NCBI GenBank assembly: GCA_963575745.1
Contig: CAUYUJ010000689.1
Coordinates: 81,501-110,596, forward strand
Reading direction: 5' to 3'
From: Prorocentrum cordatum
Lineage: Eukaryota; Sar; Dinophyceae; Prorocentrales; Prorocentraceae
Length of the DNA: 29,096 nucleotides
Every line of letters begins with the position of its first letter. The first letter of the stretch is position 1. The position numbers were made by a program, and so were the translations under genes. Of this stretch, positions 10,188-21,002 are shown piece after piece. A model generated the notes under the pieces. It saw nothing but the letters and a program-made list of their open reading frames with translations, ran no database searches and was not told the DNA's origin.

Positions 10188-12189
10188 GTAGAGCACGGCA
10201 GAGTCGAGTTCGGCATTGCAGAGTGCACCGCGCAGGGCCAAGTCTGGCATTGTAGTAGGGTTGCGTACACTGCTGATGAGGGGTGGGTAGCATGCCGATG
10301 CGCACTGTCTACACCCGCATGCATGTTTCTCAATTGCTGCAGTGCGACGTGGGGTCCAGGGTACCGCAGTGCACAGTGCACTAGCGATGGTGGGCGCTCG
10401 CGTAGAGCGAAGTAGCGATGGATCGTTGATTGCGCGATGTTTCCATGCACGCCTTTTCTTACGTTCACAGCACGGGCACATAGTCTGCACAAGATCGTGC
10501 ATGCTCGGGGTGTGCTCAGAGTTGGGCGTCGTTCCTTGAGGCGTGTCGGAGTAGAAACACTGTTGCATGGCAGTTGCAGCGTAGCCGAGCCATCCAGAGG
10601 ACCGAGGATAAGGATGGAAGATGAGGAGGCGGAAGAGAGACAGAGACAAAAGAGAGCAAGAGGGGGAGACAGAGAGATAAAGAGAGGGATAGAGGATAGA
10701 GGGAGAGAGTAGGAGAGGGGGGCGATCAATCAAGGCCCTCCTGGACTAGTCCATCAACGCCTCCTCAGCGCATGACCCCTAGCCCCCCCCTGCGTAACGT
10801 TGGGCCTCACCCTAGCCATTTCGGGGGTCGCCCCTCACCCCGTATCCCCCCTTCTCCCCTCCCCGCTCCTCCTTCCCCCATCCCGATCCCTTCCCACTGC
10901 CCTTCCTCCCCATCCCTGCCTTGCCCATCGGCTTCCCCCATCCCCATCTCACCCTCGCGTGCCCAGGCCTATCCTCACCCCCACTCGCATCGTCCATCCG
11001 ACATCCCCATCGCCAAACCCTCATGTCCAACCCTACCACCACCCCCATCCACCCCTCTCCGTAAGTATAACATCCCTCCGTAACCATCCGCACGTTGCCC
11101 TGCCGCTGTCTTTCGCCGAACATCCACGCACCCGTGGTTACTAGCCGCTAGTGTCTCGTTCAGTTCGCCCTGTCTTATGACCGAGCCGCGCGAGCCCGGA
11201 TCGGCGACCATCTACGCAACGCATGCGCACCGTCAAAACGGACCTCTGGGCAGGCAGTTCCAGTAACATTCAGCCATGGGCAGCCCCCGCCTCCTTGGCA
11301 TTGTAACCCATCGTGGGAACGAACCTCTTCTTAAACAAACAAACCTCGGTGCACGCACAGCCCCCCCCCCCTCCCCCCTTCCATGTGCACCTCCTCCAGA
11401 AGTGCCTTGAACGGGGAGCAAGTGAGGCCGCCGCCTCGTTGCGGCGCATTCCCTCTTGGCTCTCTTCGACCGATGGGGGGGCTGGTGGCGCTTAGGATCA
11501 AGGGGGTGAGGAGGGGGGGGGGAGAGGAAGAGGAGGAGGCAGAAATGAAGGGCGAGGAGGAGGAGGAGGAGGAGGGGGAGGAAATACGAGGAGGAGGAGG
11601 AACAAGAGGGTGAGGAGGAACACGCTGCTCCTCCTTCATTCCGCCTGCATTGCTTTGCGCACGTTCTATTGGCATGCGGTCGCCGTGCCCGTCGAAGCCC
11701 CTCTTGGATCCCTCTGGGCCCCCTTCGCAGTCGGGCCCCCATCTCGGGGACCTGTGAGCTCCTTCGGGATCCCTCTGGGTCCCTCTAGATCCTTCTGGGC
11801 TCCCTCTGGATCCCTTTGGACTCCCCTCTTGAGGACCTGTCGGGCTCTTCGGACTTTTGAGGCATTGCCCCGAGGTGGGCAACGAGAAGCTCAGAAGGTT
11901 CCCCCAAACAGCCCCAGCGGCACCTACCGTCAACGACATGCGTGGATTACCAGCGTCCCCCCCCCTTTCGGGGCTTCCAGGGCGGCGCTTAAACGCCCCG
12001 GGCTGCCGCGAGAAGGCGGGCCAGTGTAGGTCGACACCAGGCCTCGCAAATATGCTCGAAGTCGGATGTGCCTCGCCGAGTCATCACAGATGTTTGTAAT
12101 TGTTTTGAACATTACCCCTCGCCCCCCCCCCATTCCCCCGTCCCGCGCGGGCCCCCCCGCCCTTCCCCGCCGCTGCCCCGTTCGCCCGT
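10188..12189. other. Low-complexity purine and pyrimidine DNA, no gene
   Basis: Alternating strand-biased blocks: a purine-only-like tract at about 10605-10723 (GAGA/GGAGA), a C/T-rich tract at about 10776-11060, a C run at 11362-11380, a GAGGAGG tract at about 11497-11612, and a loosely repeated CCCTCTGGATCC-like element of about 12-15 bp at 11695-11830. C runs recur at 11960 and 12121-12132. Long open frames here are repeat artefacts. Just before the next gene, 12090-12112 is AT-rich with TGTTTGTAATTGTTTTG. Its TTTT core resembles the TTTT motif proposed as a dinoflagellate promoter element, but this is only a resemblance. Confidence 0.5.
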
Positions 12190-12211
12190 GGCGTAGCCGT
12201 TTTGGCTCAAT
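12190..12211 (+). other. Decayed dinoflagellate spliced-leader relic
   Basis: This 22-bp stretch matches the DinoSL consensus at 19 of 22 positions. The matching core, TTTTGGCTCAA, is at 12200-12210, preceded by CGTAGCC at 12192-12198. The mismatches are the second base, the A before the T run, and the final G. DinoSL is added to mRNA 5' ends by trans-splicing, so a genomic copy next to a gene marks reinsertion of a processed mRNA. It lies 97 bp upstream of the ATG at 12308 and in the same orientation, where a 5' leader would be. Confidence 0.75.
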
Positions 12212-12307
12212 ACGTGTGTGCGATTCGAGTTTCTCCAGAAGCGGAGTCAGCCCGCGGCCTTCACTCGGCCGCGGGGGCCCGGCTGTCTCGGGGCGAGGCG
12301 GCCGCGC

Positions 12308-15300
12308 ATGGGGGCTGCCGAGAAGAAGGCGCAGAGGGTCTTGAGGGAAGCTCGGGCTGGCAATGCTGCCCAAGGCGAGCCCCTGTCATCGGCCATGAGC
12401 TGTGCTTTCGCTTGCACGGCATTCGCGGCAGCACCAAGCACGGCGCCCAGCATTGGAGGAGGGCGCGGGGGCAAGCGCGGCATCAACACCCTGAAAGATG
12501 TCACGGGGCGGCAGCAGAAAGCAGCCCGCCTGGCGCGCACAGTCTGCATCGTCTTTGGTTGCCAGAAGAAGTTGAACACATGCGACAAGCGGGCTGGGCG
12601 CGTCATGCGCGAGCCGCACTGGCAGACATACGCCATCTGCTACAATTACATGGCGGACGATGAGATAGGCGAGAGGACGGAGAAAGATGAAACGTTTCGG
12701 AAGGCCTTCGATTCTGCGCACTCCCATCGCGTGACCATGGATGCTACTGTCGCGGAGTTCGGCAACACTGACATCGAGACGCACTTCCGCAACGAGGCCC
12801 GCTGCGAGCGGCGCGTTGGGTTCTGGTCGAGGAGTGACTTGCACGGGCTGATCGGCTTCATGCCCGACCAGCTGAGCGCGAAGTGCCAGAAGCTGTGGGG
12901 CGAGCATGGCAACCCTCTCCTGGGGGTCTTGGTTGATGAGTTCGAGGACGCACCGCGCACCTTCGTGATCTCGTGTGGAAAGTCCGTTCTGAAGTTGGGC
13001 GCTGAGTCGCGAGCTGCGGTTACCCTCCACAAGGAACAGCCTAGTAAGATCCACGATCAGTCCGTGGCGAGCTTAAAGAATGAGTACTCTCCGAGCGGTG
13101 CCCCCATCCCCTCGATCAAGACCCTCCTCAAGAGAGCCGACGAGAAGCGCAGGCTCATCGAGATCAAGAAGGCCGGGGGGGAGAGAGCGACTGTGGAGAG
13201 CGAGGTCGAGGCATCCAAACGCCGCGCCCCTGCCGATCCGTGCATCACCCCGTTCCGTGTAGGGGCTGGGGGGGGGGATGATGCAGGATTGGCATGGGTG
13301 CGATTGGGTATCCTCTCCAGGGCCTCGTCCACGTCGAAGAGGGCACCGATGTTGCGGAGTCGGCCATGGGCGACATGGCTGCTCCCAGTGACGCCGCGCC
13401 ACAGCCGGCGCTGCATAGGTCGCCCGCGCCTTCCCCCCCAGCGAGGAGAGGCAGCGCTGCCAGTGTGGTGTCGAACGGATCCCAGCCTCCTCTCAACAGC
13501 CCAGGCAGCCCGAAGGGCGGTGCTGGCGGTCACTTGGCCAGCCCTGGACGCGTGCCTGGTGGCGAGGGCATCGTCGACGTCAGCGAGCTCATGCAGTCGG
13601 ACTCCGTCAAGGCCAGATGGACGCTCCAGCTCCACAAGGTGAGCCACTCGCTCGCCTTGACTGGCAAGAAGAGCCTCGGGAGGCAGAAGAACACGCTGAG
13701 GACGTACGCTCAGGAGGCGGATACCCTGGGGAGGAGCGAGGGCGACGGCATGCGGGAGCACGCCTCGCTCAATGAGGCCGCCGAGCAGATCGCCACCGAG
13801 AATGGCTGGTGCAGCGTGGCCAGGACCGATCTCGACGCCCTGCTACCGAAGCTCGTGGATGCTGGCGTCGACTTCCCCACCAAGTCCAAGAATGATTGCA
13901 TCGCGCGTGCGGTCCAGGATTGGTCGCAGAGCACTGCCAGCCTCGAGGAGAGGGTTACCAGCCTCCTCGACATGGTCCAGGCGTGGCCAAGTACCGCCGA
14001 CAACGGTGCGTTCGAGCCCCTGCAGCCTCGACTTCGCCACATCGAGGGTTCGCCGAAGGACCGCATGGCTACGATGACGGATATCTTGCTCAAGAAGGCG
14101 ATCTGCCCCCTCATCAAGGACGGCGCCCGCAACGCCAGTGTCACGATGCGCGTGATGACCACCATCATCACGGCCATATGCGCCGCGTCCGACGACGACC
14201 AGCTGGACTTCGAGCCGTACGAGGATGGCGCGGACGAGCTGTGCTCCCTGCGTCGTGGCATCGTCATGGTCATTGAGCCCGACCTCCAGGAGCAGCAGAA
14301 GGGCGCCACACACATTGATTTCGACAAGTTTCAGGACGTGTCCGCCAGCGCGCCACCAGGCGAGACCAATGTGATTGCAACGTTGAAGCAGAACGGTCAT
14401 TATAAGCATCTGCTTGCAGAGTTCGTTCGTTGTCGGCCTCACCTTGACGAGCTCATCCCTCGCTTGATCGATCGCGAGAAGAGGGTGACATCTGTGGATC
14501 CGGAGCGCCCGTTCCAGGATAACTGCGACATTTTGCTGAGCGCTTGGAAGGTGAAGAGGAGCGCCAAGGACAAGGTACGCCCATCCCAGTCTAAGACATT
14601 ATCTGAGCTTCTCGAGGATTTTACCTTGTCTGTGATTGGTGCGGTGCTCTCTTCCATCGAGGCTGGCACCTTCCCCGACGAATCCTGCGGCCATCTCAAG
14701 GACATCGAGGCGACGTGCAGTGAGGAGAAGCTGGCGATGCCAGGAGCCGACGCCATTCAGGCCCACTTGCTCAAAGTCGCCCAGAAGCAGACAGTGGTTG
14801 GTCACTTGCACATCTTCTGCAATGCCCTTGACTCATTCTGTCGCGACGCCCCTCGCGAAGCTCGCAAGGCTGCAGCCGTCACCCTCGGCAGCCATGCGAG
14901 GACCTACGCCGACTTCGGCATCGCCGAGAAGAACGAGGACTTGGAGCTCAAGATTGCTTTGTACGTGACCATGGTCATGGACCGCATGGGCGCTGGCGAG
15001 GACGTTCACATGATAGAGGACGGTTGCAACTACATAATGATCCAATGCCAGCTGTGCGCCCAGTTGTTCGAGTTCGTCAAGGAGCCGACCGCCGATCTTG
15101 CGAAGGCGAAGGCGTGCCTGGAGGCGCTGAGCGGCCTGCAGTGGGACTTCGCCAGCATCTACACCTACACGGGCCTGGGCGCTGACTTCGACGAGCGCGT
15201 GGCCGCCGACGCGCGTGGAGTTGCCATGGGCCGCTTCGTGGCGGGGAATCTGGCGCTGGTGGGGGCGCCGGGGCTTCCTGGGTGGATTCGCCCAGTGCCC

Positions 15301-16825
15301 AACTGCGCGACGCTGCACTTTGCGGGCCTGATCGGGGCGATGAGGAGGACGAGGGGCGACTGGGGCAATGGGGTCGGGAATGGGGGGGCAGTCGATGGAT
15401 GAGGCATTGGTGACGAACGAAATCGCGATGAGATGAAGGCGGTGACTGAGGGGGGGAGGAGCGGAGGGAGGAGGCATGATGAAGGATTGCGAAGAATGAT
15501 CTACCTGGGGGAACTTACAGCGTTCGCAGCGTTGCCTGGTTGGGCGCTGGAGCGCTCCGATCGAGAGAACCTCGAGGCACAGGCTGTAATTGATAACCTC
15601 GCCGCGGTGGCAGAGCAGATTTGCTTTTGATTGTTTTGGTTTTTCGGTTTTCACATTGCAAATGTGGCGCGCGCCTGGTGTCCAGAAGGTGCGCTGGGGG
15701 CGACCAAAACAACGCCCGGAAGAGCGCCTGGGAGCGCGCTGAGGCGAGCGCCCGGGCGAGCCAAGAAGAGCGCCGAGAACAGCGCCCAGGAAAGCGCCAT
15801 CAAGAGTGCCCAGAATATGGCCCAGACGCGAATCTGGAAGAGCGCCCGAAAGAGCGCCCGGAAGTGCGCCCAGCAGCGACCGATTTTGCGACCGATTTCG
15901 CTTCCGATTTCGCGTCCGATTTTTTGTGTGTCGATTCAATACTAAAACAAATCAGACGCAAATCGGATTTAAAATCGGACAAAAACCGGACGCAAATCGG
16001 ATGCAAAACTGGACGCAAATCGGACGCAAAATCGGACGCAAAATCGGGGGTAAAATCGGACGCTGATGGCGTCGACCATTTCTGGGCGGATGAGGCAGCG
16101 TATCGCGGTGCATCATGGCGAGGTCTGGTAGGGTGTGTATTGCGGACCCATGCGCGCAATTCAGCGTTGGAGTTTTAGCGATGTGGCGAACGACAAACTG
16201 CGATATCGCGTTGTGTCCAGGTCGGGCCAAATCGACAGAAAAATCAGATCGCCGCTTCTGCGGCCGTTTTTCAGGTGATAATTGACAGGGACTTCTTCGA
16301 TCGCTGGACAACGGAAGCCGTTCAGCTGGCATCTGCAGTGATGGAGGCCGACTGCGCGGCCAAGGCGGATTGAGACCAGTTGTGCCCAAACCCGACCGCG
16401 CCACGATCTACGGCTGCGCCGCCCTCCTGTGGCATGAGGGGTTGGCCGCCGACGCGGCCATCGAGGACTTGCAGGGCCGCGCGAAGACCGCGCTCTTCGC
16501 CAGCGCGCGGCCTGCCGCTCTGAAGGGCGAGCTGGACGCACTACAGGGGAAGCTGCAGACCATCAAGGGCGCCATGGCACTCCGCGGTGACGAGAACGCC
16601 GACCGCTTGCCGATCGTCGGTGACGCGCAAGAGCTAGTCGACCGAATGATGCTCACGCATTGCGAGGCTCTCTGCTTGGTGTTCTTCCGCGACTTCGGGG
16701 AGTCGCCGCTCAAGCTCAAGCGCAACCTGAAGGCCCAGATGGCGATGCTCCCAGAGAAGCTCCACCAGAAGTTGCCAGCAGCGCTGCTGGCCAACATCAG
16801 GGACAAGGTGGGCATCAAGAAGTGA
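12308..16825 (+). CDS. Three-exon gene for a large protein of unknown function
   Basis: Predicted exons are 12308-13258, 13321-15258 and 16275-16825, about 1,150 residues in all. The ATG at 12308 is the first in frame after the SL relic; 12395 is an alternative. Exon 1 encodes a Lys/Ala-rich start, a Cys cluster (about 12541-12640) and mixed helical sequence ending in a charged coiled-coil-like segment (about 13120-13200). Exon 2 starts with a Pro/Ser/Gly linker (about 13370-13570), then long helical, charged and soluble-looking sequence without a membrane segment. Exon 3 is helical and basic, ending at a TGA. Both junctions are GT-AG in phase 0 and preserve coding character. Exon 3 shifts frame near 16365-16372: the first 32 codons reach a TGA at 16371-16373, while the remaining 151 codons use the frame starting at 16370. 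One missing base would restore it, so it is either an assembly error or a disabling mutation. I do not recognise the family; it resembles the many uncharacterised dinoflagellate-specific proteins. Confidence 0.7.
13259..13320 (+). other. Predicted 62-bp GT-AG intron
   Basis: The exon 1 frame loses coding character after the Arg codon 13256-13258, and the exon 2 frame gains it from about 13321. A donor GTAGGG at 13259 and an acceptor CTCTCCAG ending at 13320, followed by GG, join the two in phase 0. AG followed by G is a common acceptor context in dinoflagellates. The interval contains a run of 10 G (13268-13277). The rival explanation is therefore a miscounted homopolymer shifting the frame, although this would leave the odd sequence inside the protein. 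Confidence 0.6.
15259..16274 (+). other. Predicted 1,016-bp GT-AG intron filled with repeats
   Basis: The exon 2 frame is open to a TGA at 15400-15402, but from 15259 it turns Gly/Pro/Trp-rich with runs of G, unlike the preceding protein. A GTGGGGG donor at 15259 and a CGTTTTTCAG acceptor ending at 16274 join two clearly coding frames in phase 0. The same trinucleotide GTG follows both junctions, as is common for introns with terminal direct repeats. The interior contains an AT-rich patch (about 15600-15660) and short tandem repeats. If the intron is not real, exon 2 ends at 15402 and 16275-16825 would be a separate fragment. Confidence 0.55.
15700..16062. repeat. Short tandem repeats forming a foldback, inside the intron
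   Basis: Two families lie side by side. About 15700-15870 has a loose 12-bp repeat (AAGAGCGCCCGG-like). From 15880 to 15922 there are four copies of a CCGATTT-type repeat (GCGACCGATTTCG and variants). From about 15949 to 16062 its reverse complement is repeated about nine times (AAATCGGACGCA). The two arms can pair across a loop of about 25 bp near 15925-15948, giving a long imperfect hairpin in the transcript. Open frames through it give Lys/Ser/Ala or Asp/Phe repeats and are not genes. Confidence 0.8.
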
Positions 16826-17197
16826 ATGCAGGTGTTGCACGTGTGCTGCTGCTGCTGCGGTGTTGCGTGTATGGACCTTCTGGTGCAGTACGTTTTGTTT
16901 CTAAGTAAATGCAGCCGTGCGTGGCTGCCCGTGCGCGTGGTGACTCGCGTCTCGTGCCGGCGTCTGGCCCGTGCTCGCGCCGGCAACGGCGCCCTCGATT
17001 GCGCAGCTGCTAGACACATGGGAGGATTCATCAGGGGCGGGCTGCGCAAGCGCCGCACGGGGGAATGGGCAGACGCGGGCGATGCTGGATCCAGCTCCGC
17101 ACGAACGCTCATGGGCGATTCGTTTGAATCACGACTGCAGCTAGGTTTAGCAGAGAACTTAAGCAAGGTACCAACGTCGCCAGCACAATAGCATAGT
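16826..17197 (+). other. Downstream region with one weak small ORF
   Basis: This starts directly after the stop of the large gene and contains a short GCTGCTGCTGCTGC run (about 16841-16859). A 57-codon ORF starts at an ATG at 17018 and ends at 17191. It is basic at first and then Ser/Ala/Leu-rich, and has no recognised family. It may be a shadow. No terminator or polyadenylation signal can be read with confidence. Confidence 0.3.
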
Positions 17198-17484
17198 CAT
17201 CCCCGCCCCCCCCCTCGTCCTTCCCCCTGCTTCCGCCGTCGTCCGTTATCTGTCTTCTCCCCCTGTCGTTGCCTCCTTCCCTCGCGCCCCCGCCCCCTCC
17301 CTAGCTCGCCCCTTCCTGCGAGCGTCATGGGTGGCTGGGGCTGCGGGGGCAAGAGGGAGGGGCTTTAAACGCGTCACGGGGGCTTCATTAGGGGCGCCAG
17401 CGATGGCGCAGGAGCGGCTGGAGGGCTGGATGGGGGGGGGTGGGGTGGGGGGGGGGGGGTGGGGGGGGGGGGGGGGGGGGGGGG
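17198..17484. repeat. Pyrimidine tract followed by a poly(G) tract
   Basis: 17198-17310 is strongly C/T-rich. After about 120 bp of mixed sequence, 17432-17484 is almost pure G with a few T. Such G runs can form quadruplexes on the + strand. No gene is present; the proline- or glycine-rich frames are artefacts. Confidence 0.85.
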
Positions 17485-17670
17485 CCTAGAGGGAGAGAGG
17501 TGCGAGAGGGGGCGGTGGTGGGCGGCGCATGGGGGGTAAGAGGAGCGAGGGGGCGAATGGCGAGGAAGAGAGCCCGCGGGGGGAAGGGCACGGCGGAGGG
17601 CAGTGGACGGAGGAGGAGCAGAAGGGGGGCAGAGGAGGAGGAGAGAGGACGAGGGCAGAGGGGGACAGCG

Positions 17671-17847
<177 letters not shown>

Positions 17848-18103
17848 TGGCGCCCGCCGATTCGCCGCGTGGGTCGGCGCTTATTGCGAGGAGGCGGAGC
17901 GCGGCCCCGCCCTGCCCGCCCTGCCGCCGCTGCCCCCCCCTCCTCCTCCTTCCCCCCCCCCCCTTCCTCCTTCCCCCCCCCCCCTTCGTCTGCGCGCGTG
18001 TATGTTGGGGTTCGCGCCGCGGGGGGGCTGCCCGCTGGTGCAGTATGGCTCAATGCTGCACTGGTTGCCGATCTATTGTTCCCCAGAGCCGTGAAACAAT
18101 TTC

Positions 18104-18238
18104 GGCGACCATTCGAGCTAATATTTTCCCAGCGTGCGTCTGGGGCCACCATTCGGGCGACCATCTGGGCAGCCATTTCCTTTTGGGCGACCATTTGGGG
18201 AACCATCCGCGAGACCATTCGTGAACCATTTCTGGGGT
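18104..18238. repeat. Short degenerate GGGCGACCATT repeat
   Basis: About eight loosely spaced copies (roughly 10-20 bp apart) of a motif close to GGGCGACCATTTGGG. Clear instances lie near 18104, 18135, 18154, 18185, 18199, 18213 and 18223. The core is the same as in the 53-bp array 12 kb upstream, but without its palindrome. It lies directly before the 21-bp satellite. Confidence 0.7.
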
Positions 18239-18267
18239 TCCACCAATCTGCGCAACGAGAATATCAT

Positions 18268-19210
18268 AGCCCTATGACAAATAAGCAATGCCCTCCCGAA
18301 GCTAAACGAACCCTAGGAAAACGAATCAGGACCCTGCCAAAACTAAACGAGACCCTAGGAACACGAACCAGGACCCTAGCACAACTACACGAGGCCTAGG
18401 AACACCAGACAAGACGACAGGACAATTAACAAGACACTAGGAAAACTAAACAGGACCCTGCCTAACCAAACCTAACCATATGAAAACTAAGCATGACCCT
18501 CGCAAAACTAAACGAGACCCTCGGACAGTTAAACAGGACCATGCCAAAACTAAACGAGACCGGGGGAAATTTAAACAGTACCTTAGCAAAGCTAAACGAG
18601 ACCATAGGACAAGTAGCCAGAACCCTGCCGAAACTTAGCGAGACCCTAGGACAACTAAACAGGACCCTGCCAAAACTAAGCGAGGCCCTACGACAACTAA
18701 ACAGGACCCTGCCAAAACTAAACGAGGCCCTGGGAAAACTAAACAAGACCTCCGCATATTCCAACGAGACCCTAGGACAACTAAACAGGACCCTAGCACA
18801 ACTAAACGGGACCATCGGAAAACGAAACAGGACCGTGCCAAAACTAAGCGAGACCCTAGGAAAACGACACAGAACCCTACCACAACTAAACGAGACCCTT
18901 GGCAAACTAAACAGGACCCTAGCAACGCGAAACGATACCCTAGGACAACTAAACAGGACCATGCCACAATTAAACTAGACCCTGGGCAACCTAAACAGAA
19001 CTTTGCCAAACCTGAACGAGACCCTAGGACAACTAAACAGGGCCCCCGCAAAACTAAACGATACCCTCGGACAATTAAACAGTGCCCTAGCAAAACTAAA
19101 CGAGGCCAACGGAAAACTAAACAGAAGCCTAGCAACACTAAACGAGGCCATAGGAAAGCTGTACCAAGACTAACGAGACCCTAGGACAACTAAGCAGGGC
19201 CCTGCCAAAA
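18268..19210. repeat. 21-bp satellite, first block
   Basis: Degenerate tandem repeat with a 21-bp basic unit and a 42-bp doublet: ACTAAACGAGACCCTAGGA alternates with ACTAAACAGGACCCTAGCA, each preceded by A-rich dinucleotides. The + strand frame reads as alternating heptads KLNETLG and QLNRTLA/P, with Leu at spacing 4-3. Stops and frame breaks interrupt this at 18400, 18476 and 18978. About 45 units are present. The block ends abruptly at the 90-bp array. Confidence 0.95.
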
Positions 19211-19230
19211 TTAGCTTGGCGAAGGACCCA

Positions 19231-20892
19231 ACCATATGCAGTTGTGAATGCCCAAATGGGGCTGGGTGGTGGCGGACGCATGCGGGCGGTGCCACTGCGG
19301 CCTTCGGTGGGGCTCCCCATGGGGCCACGAAGCGTTGTGCTGGGTGGGTGAGACGCGGTCAGCGAAGGCTGTGCTGCGTGGTGGCGGGCGCATGCGAGCG
19401 GTGCCACTGGGACCTTCGGTGGAGCTCCCTATGGGGCCACGAAACGCTGTACTGGGTGGGTGAAGCGCAGGCAGGGAGCAAGGGCTGCGCTGGGTGGTGG
19501 CGGACGCAAGCGGGCAGTGCCACTGGGACCTTTGGTGGACCCCCATATGGGGCCACGAAGCGTGCGAGGGGTGTGCCAGAATGGGGTGTGGAACCGCATG
19601 CCAGCGCAGCCACTGGGGCCTTCGGTGGAGCTCCCTATGGAACCACGAAACGTGTGAGGGGTGTGCCGACATGGGGGGTGGAACCGCATGCGAGCGCAGC
19701 CGTTGCAGCGTTCGGTGGAGCCCCCTATGGGGCCACGAGGCGCGTGAAGGGCGTGCCGAAAAAAAAGTTGGTGGAACCGCATGCGAGCGCAGCCACTGGG
19801 GCCTTCGGTGGAACTCTCTATGGGGCCACGAACCGTGTGATGGGTGTGCCGGGGGAGGGGGGGGGGGGGGAGGGACAGGGGGGGGGGGGGGGGGGGGGGG
19901 GGGCACATGCGAGCGCGGGGCCCATGGAGCCACCACGAAGCGTGTGGAGGCGGGGTGCCGAAATGGAGGTGGAACCGCATGGGAGACGCAGCCACTGGGC
20001 TTCGGTGGAGCTCCCTAGGAACCACGAAACGTGTGAGGGTGTGGGTTTTGTTTGCCCGAATTGGGGGGGTGGAACCGCCTGCGGGCGCAGCCACTGGGGC
20101 CTTCGGTGGAGCTCCCTATGGGACCACGAAGCGTGTGAAGGGTGTGCCAGAATGGGGGGTGGAACCGCATGCGGGCGCAGCCACTGGGGCCTTCGGTGGA
20201 GCTCCCTATGGGGCCACGAAACGTGTGAGGGGCATGCCAGAATTGAGGGCGGAACCGCATGCGAGCGCAGCCACTGGGGCCTTCGGTGGAGCTCCCTATG
20301 GAGCCACGAGGCGTGTGAGCGGTGTGCCGAAATGGGGGCGGAAACGCGTGCGTGTGCAGTCATTGGGGCTTTCGGTGGAGCTCCCTATGGGGCCACGAAA
20401 CGTGTGGGGGGTGTGCCAGAATGGGGGGTGGAACCGCGTGCGAGCGCAGCCACTGGGGCCTTCGGTGGAGCTCCCTATGGGGCCGCGAAGGCGTGTGAGG
20501 GGTTGTGCCAGAATGGGTGGTGGAACCGAATGCGAGCGCAATGTCCACTGGGGCCTTTCGGTGGAGCCTCCCTATGGGGGCATGGAAACGTTTTGAGGGG
20601 TATACTACATTGAGAGTGGAACCGCATGCGGGCGCAACCACTGGGGCCTTCGGTGGAGCTCTTTATGGGGCCACGAAACGTGTGAGGGGTGTGCCGAAAT
20701 GGGGGGGTGGAACCGCGTGCGAGCGCAGCCACTGGGGCGTTCGGTGGAGCTCCCTATGGGGCCACGAAACGTGTGATGGGTGTGCCAGAATGGGGGGTGG
20801 AACCGCATGCGGGCGCAGCCACTGGGGCCTTCGGTGGAGCTCCCTATGGGGCCACGAAGCGTGTGAGGGGTGTGCCAGAATGGGTGTGGGAT
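19231..20892. repeat. 90-bp tandem array nested in the 21-bp satellite
   Basis: Sixteen copies, tracked by TTCGGTGGAG-like landmarks at about 19303, 19415, 19531, 19621, 19711, 19804, 20001, 20102, 20192, 20282, 20371, 20461, 20556, 20649, 20740 and 20830. Most steps are 89-91 bp; the first units are longer (112-116). One step of about 197 bp holds a poly(G) insert at 19851-19903. Each unit also carries GAACCGCATGCGAGCGCAGCC and CCACGAAACGTGTGAGGGG-like segments. Since 90 is divisible by 3, frames stay open in both directions (for example 465 codons from 19216), giving a 30-residue repeat. I do not call a gene, as all frames are equally open. Confidence 0.95.
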
Positions 20893-21002
20893 GGGGGAGG
20901 GGGGGGGGGGGGGGGGGGGAGCGGGGGTGAGGAAGGAGGCGGGAACGCGGGGCGCCGTCTCTTCAAAACGAGGGCCCAACACCACGCGATGGTTGGAAAA
21001 AA
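20893..21002. other. Poly(G) and unique spacer ending the 90-bp array
   Basis: A run of G with one A (about 20895-20919) ends the 90-bp array. Then about 80 bp of non-repetitive GC-rich sequence leads into the second block of the 21-bp satellite, which restarts at an A-rich AAAAAATACGAGACCCGAGG junction. Almost the same junction recurs inside that block at about 21516. Confidence 0.6.

Noticed and set aside
16370-16825. Independent small gene starting at TTG 16370
   Set aside because: TTG is an unlikely start in a eukaryote, and strong coding sequence in another frame directly upstream, after a good splice acceptor, makes it the C-terminal part of the large gene.
18030-18060. SL-like TATGGCTCAATG
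   Set aside because: Only the GGCTCAA part matches; the upstream half of the leader is absent.
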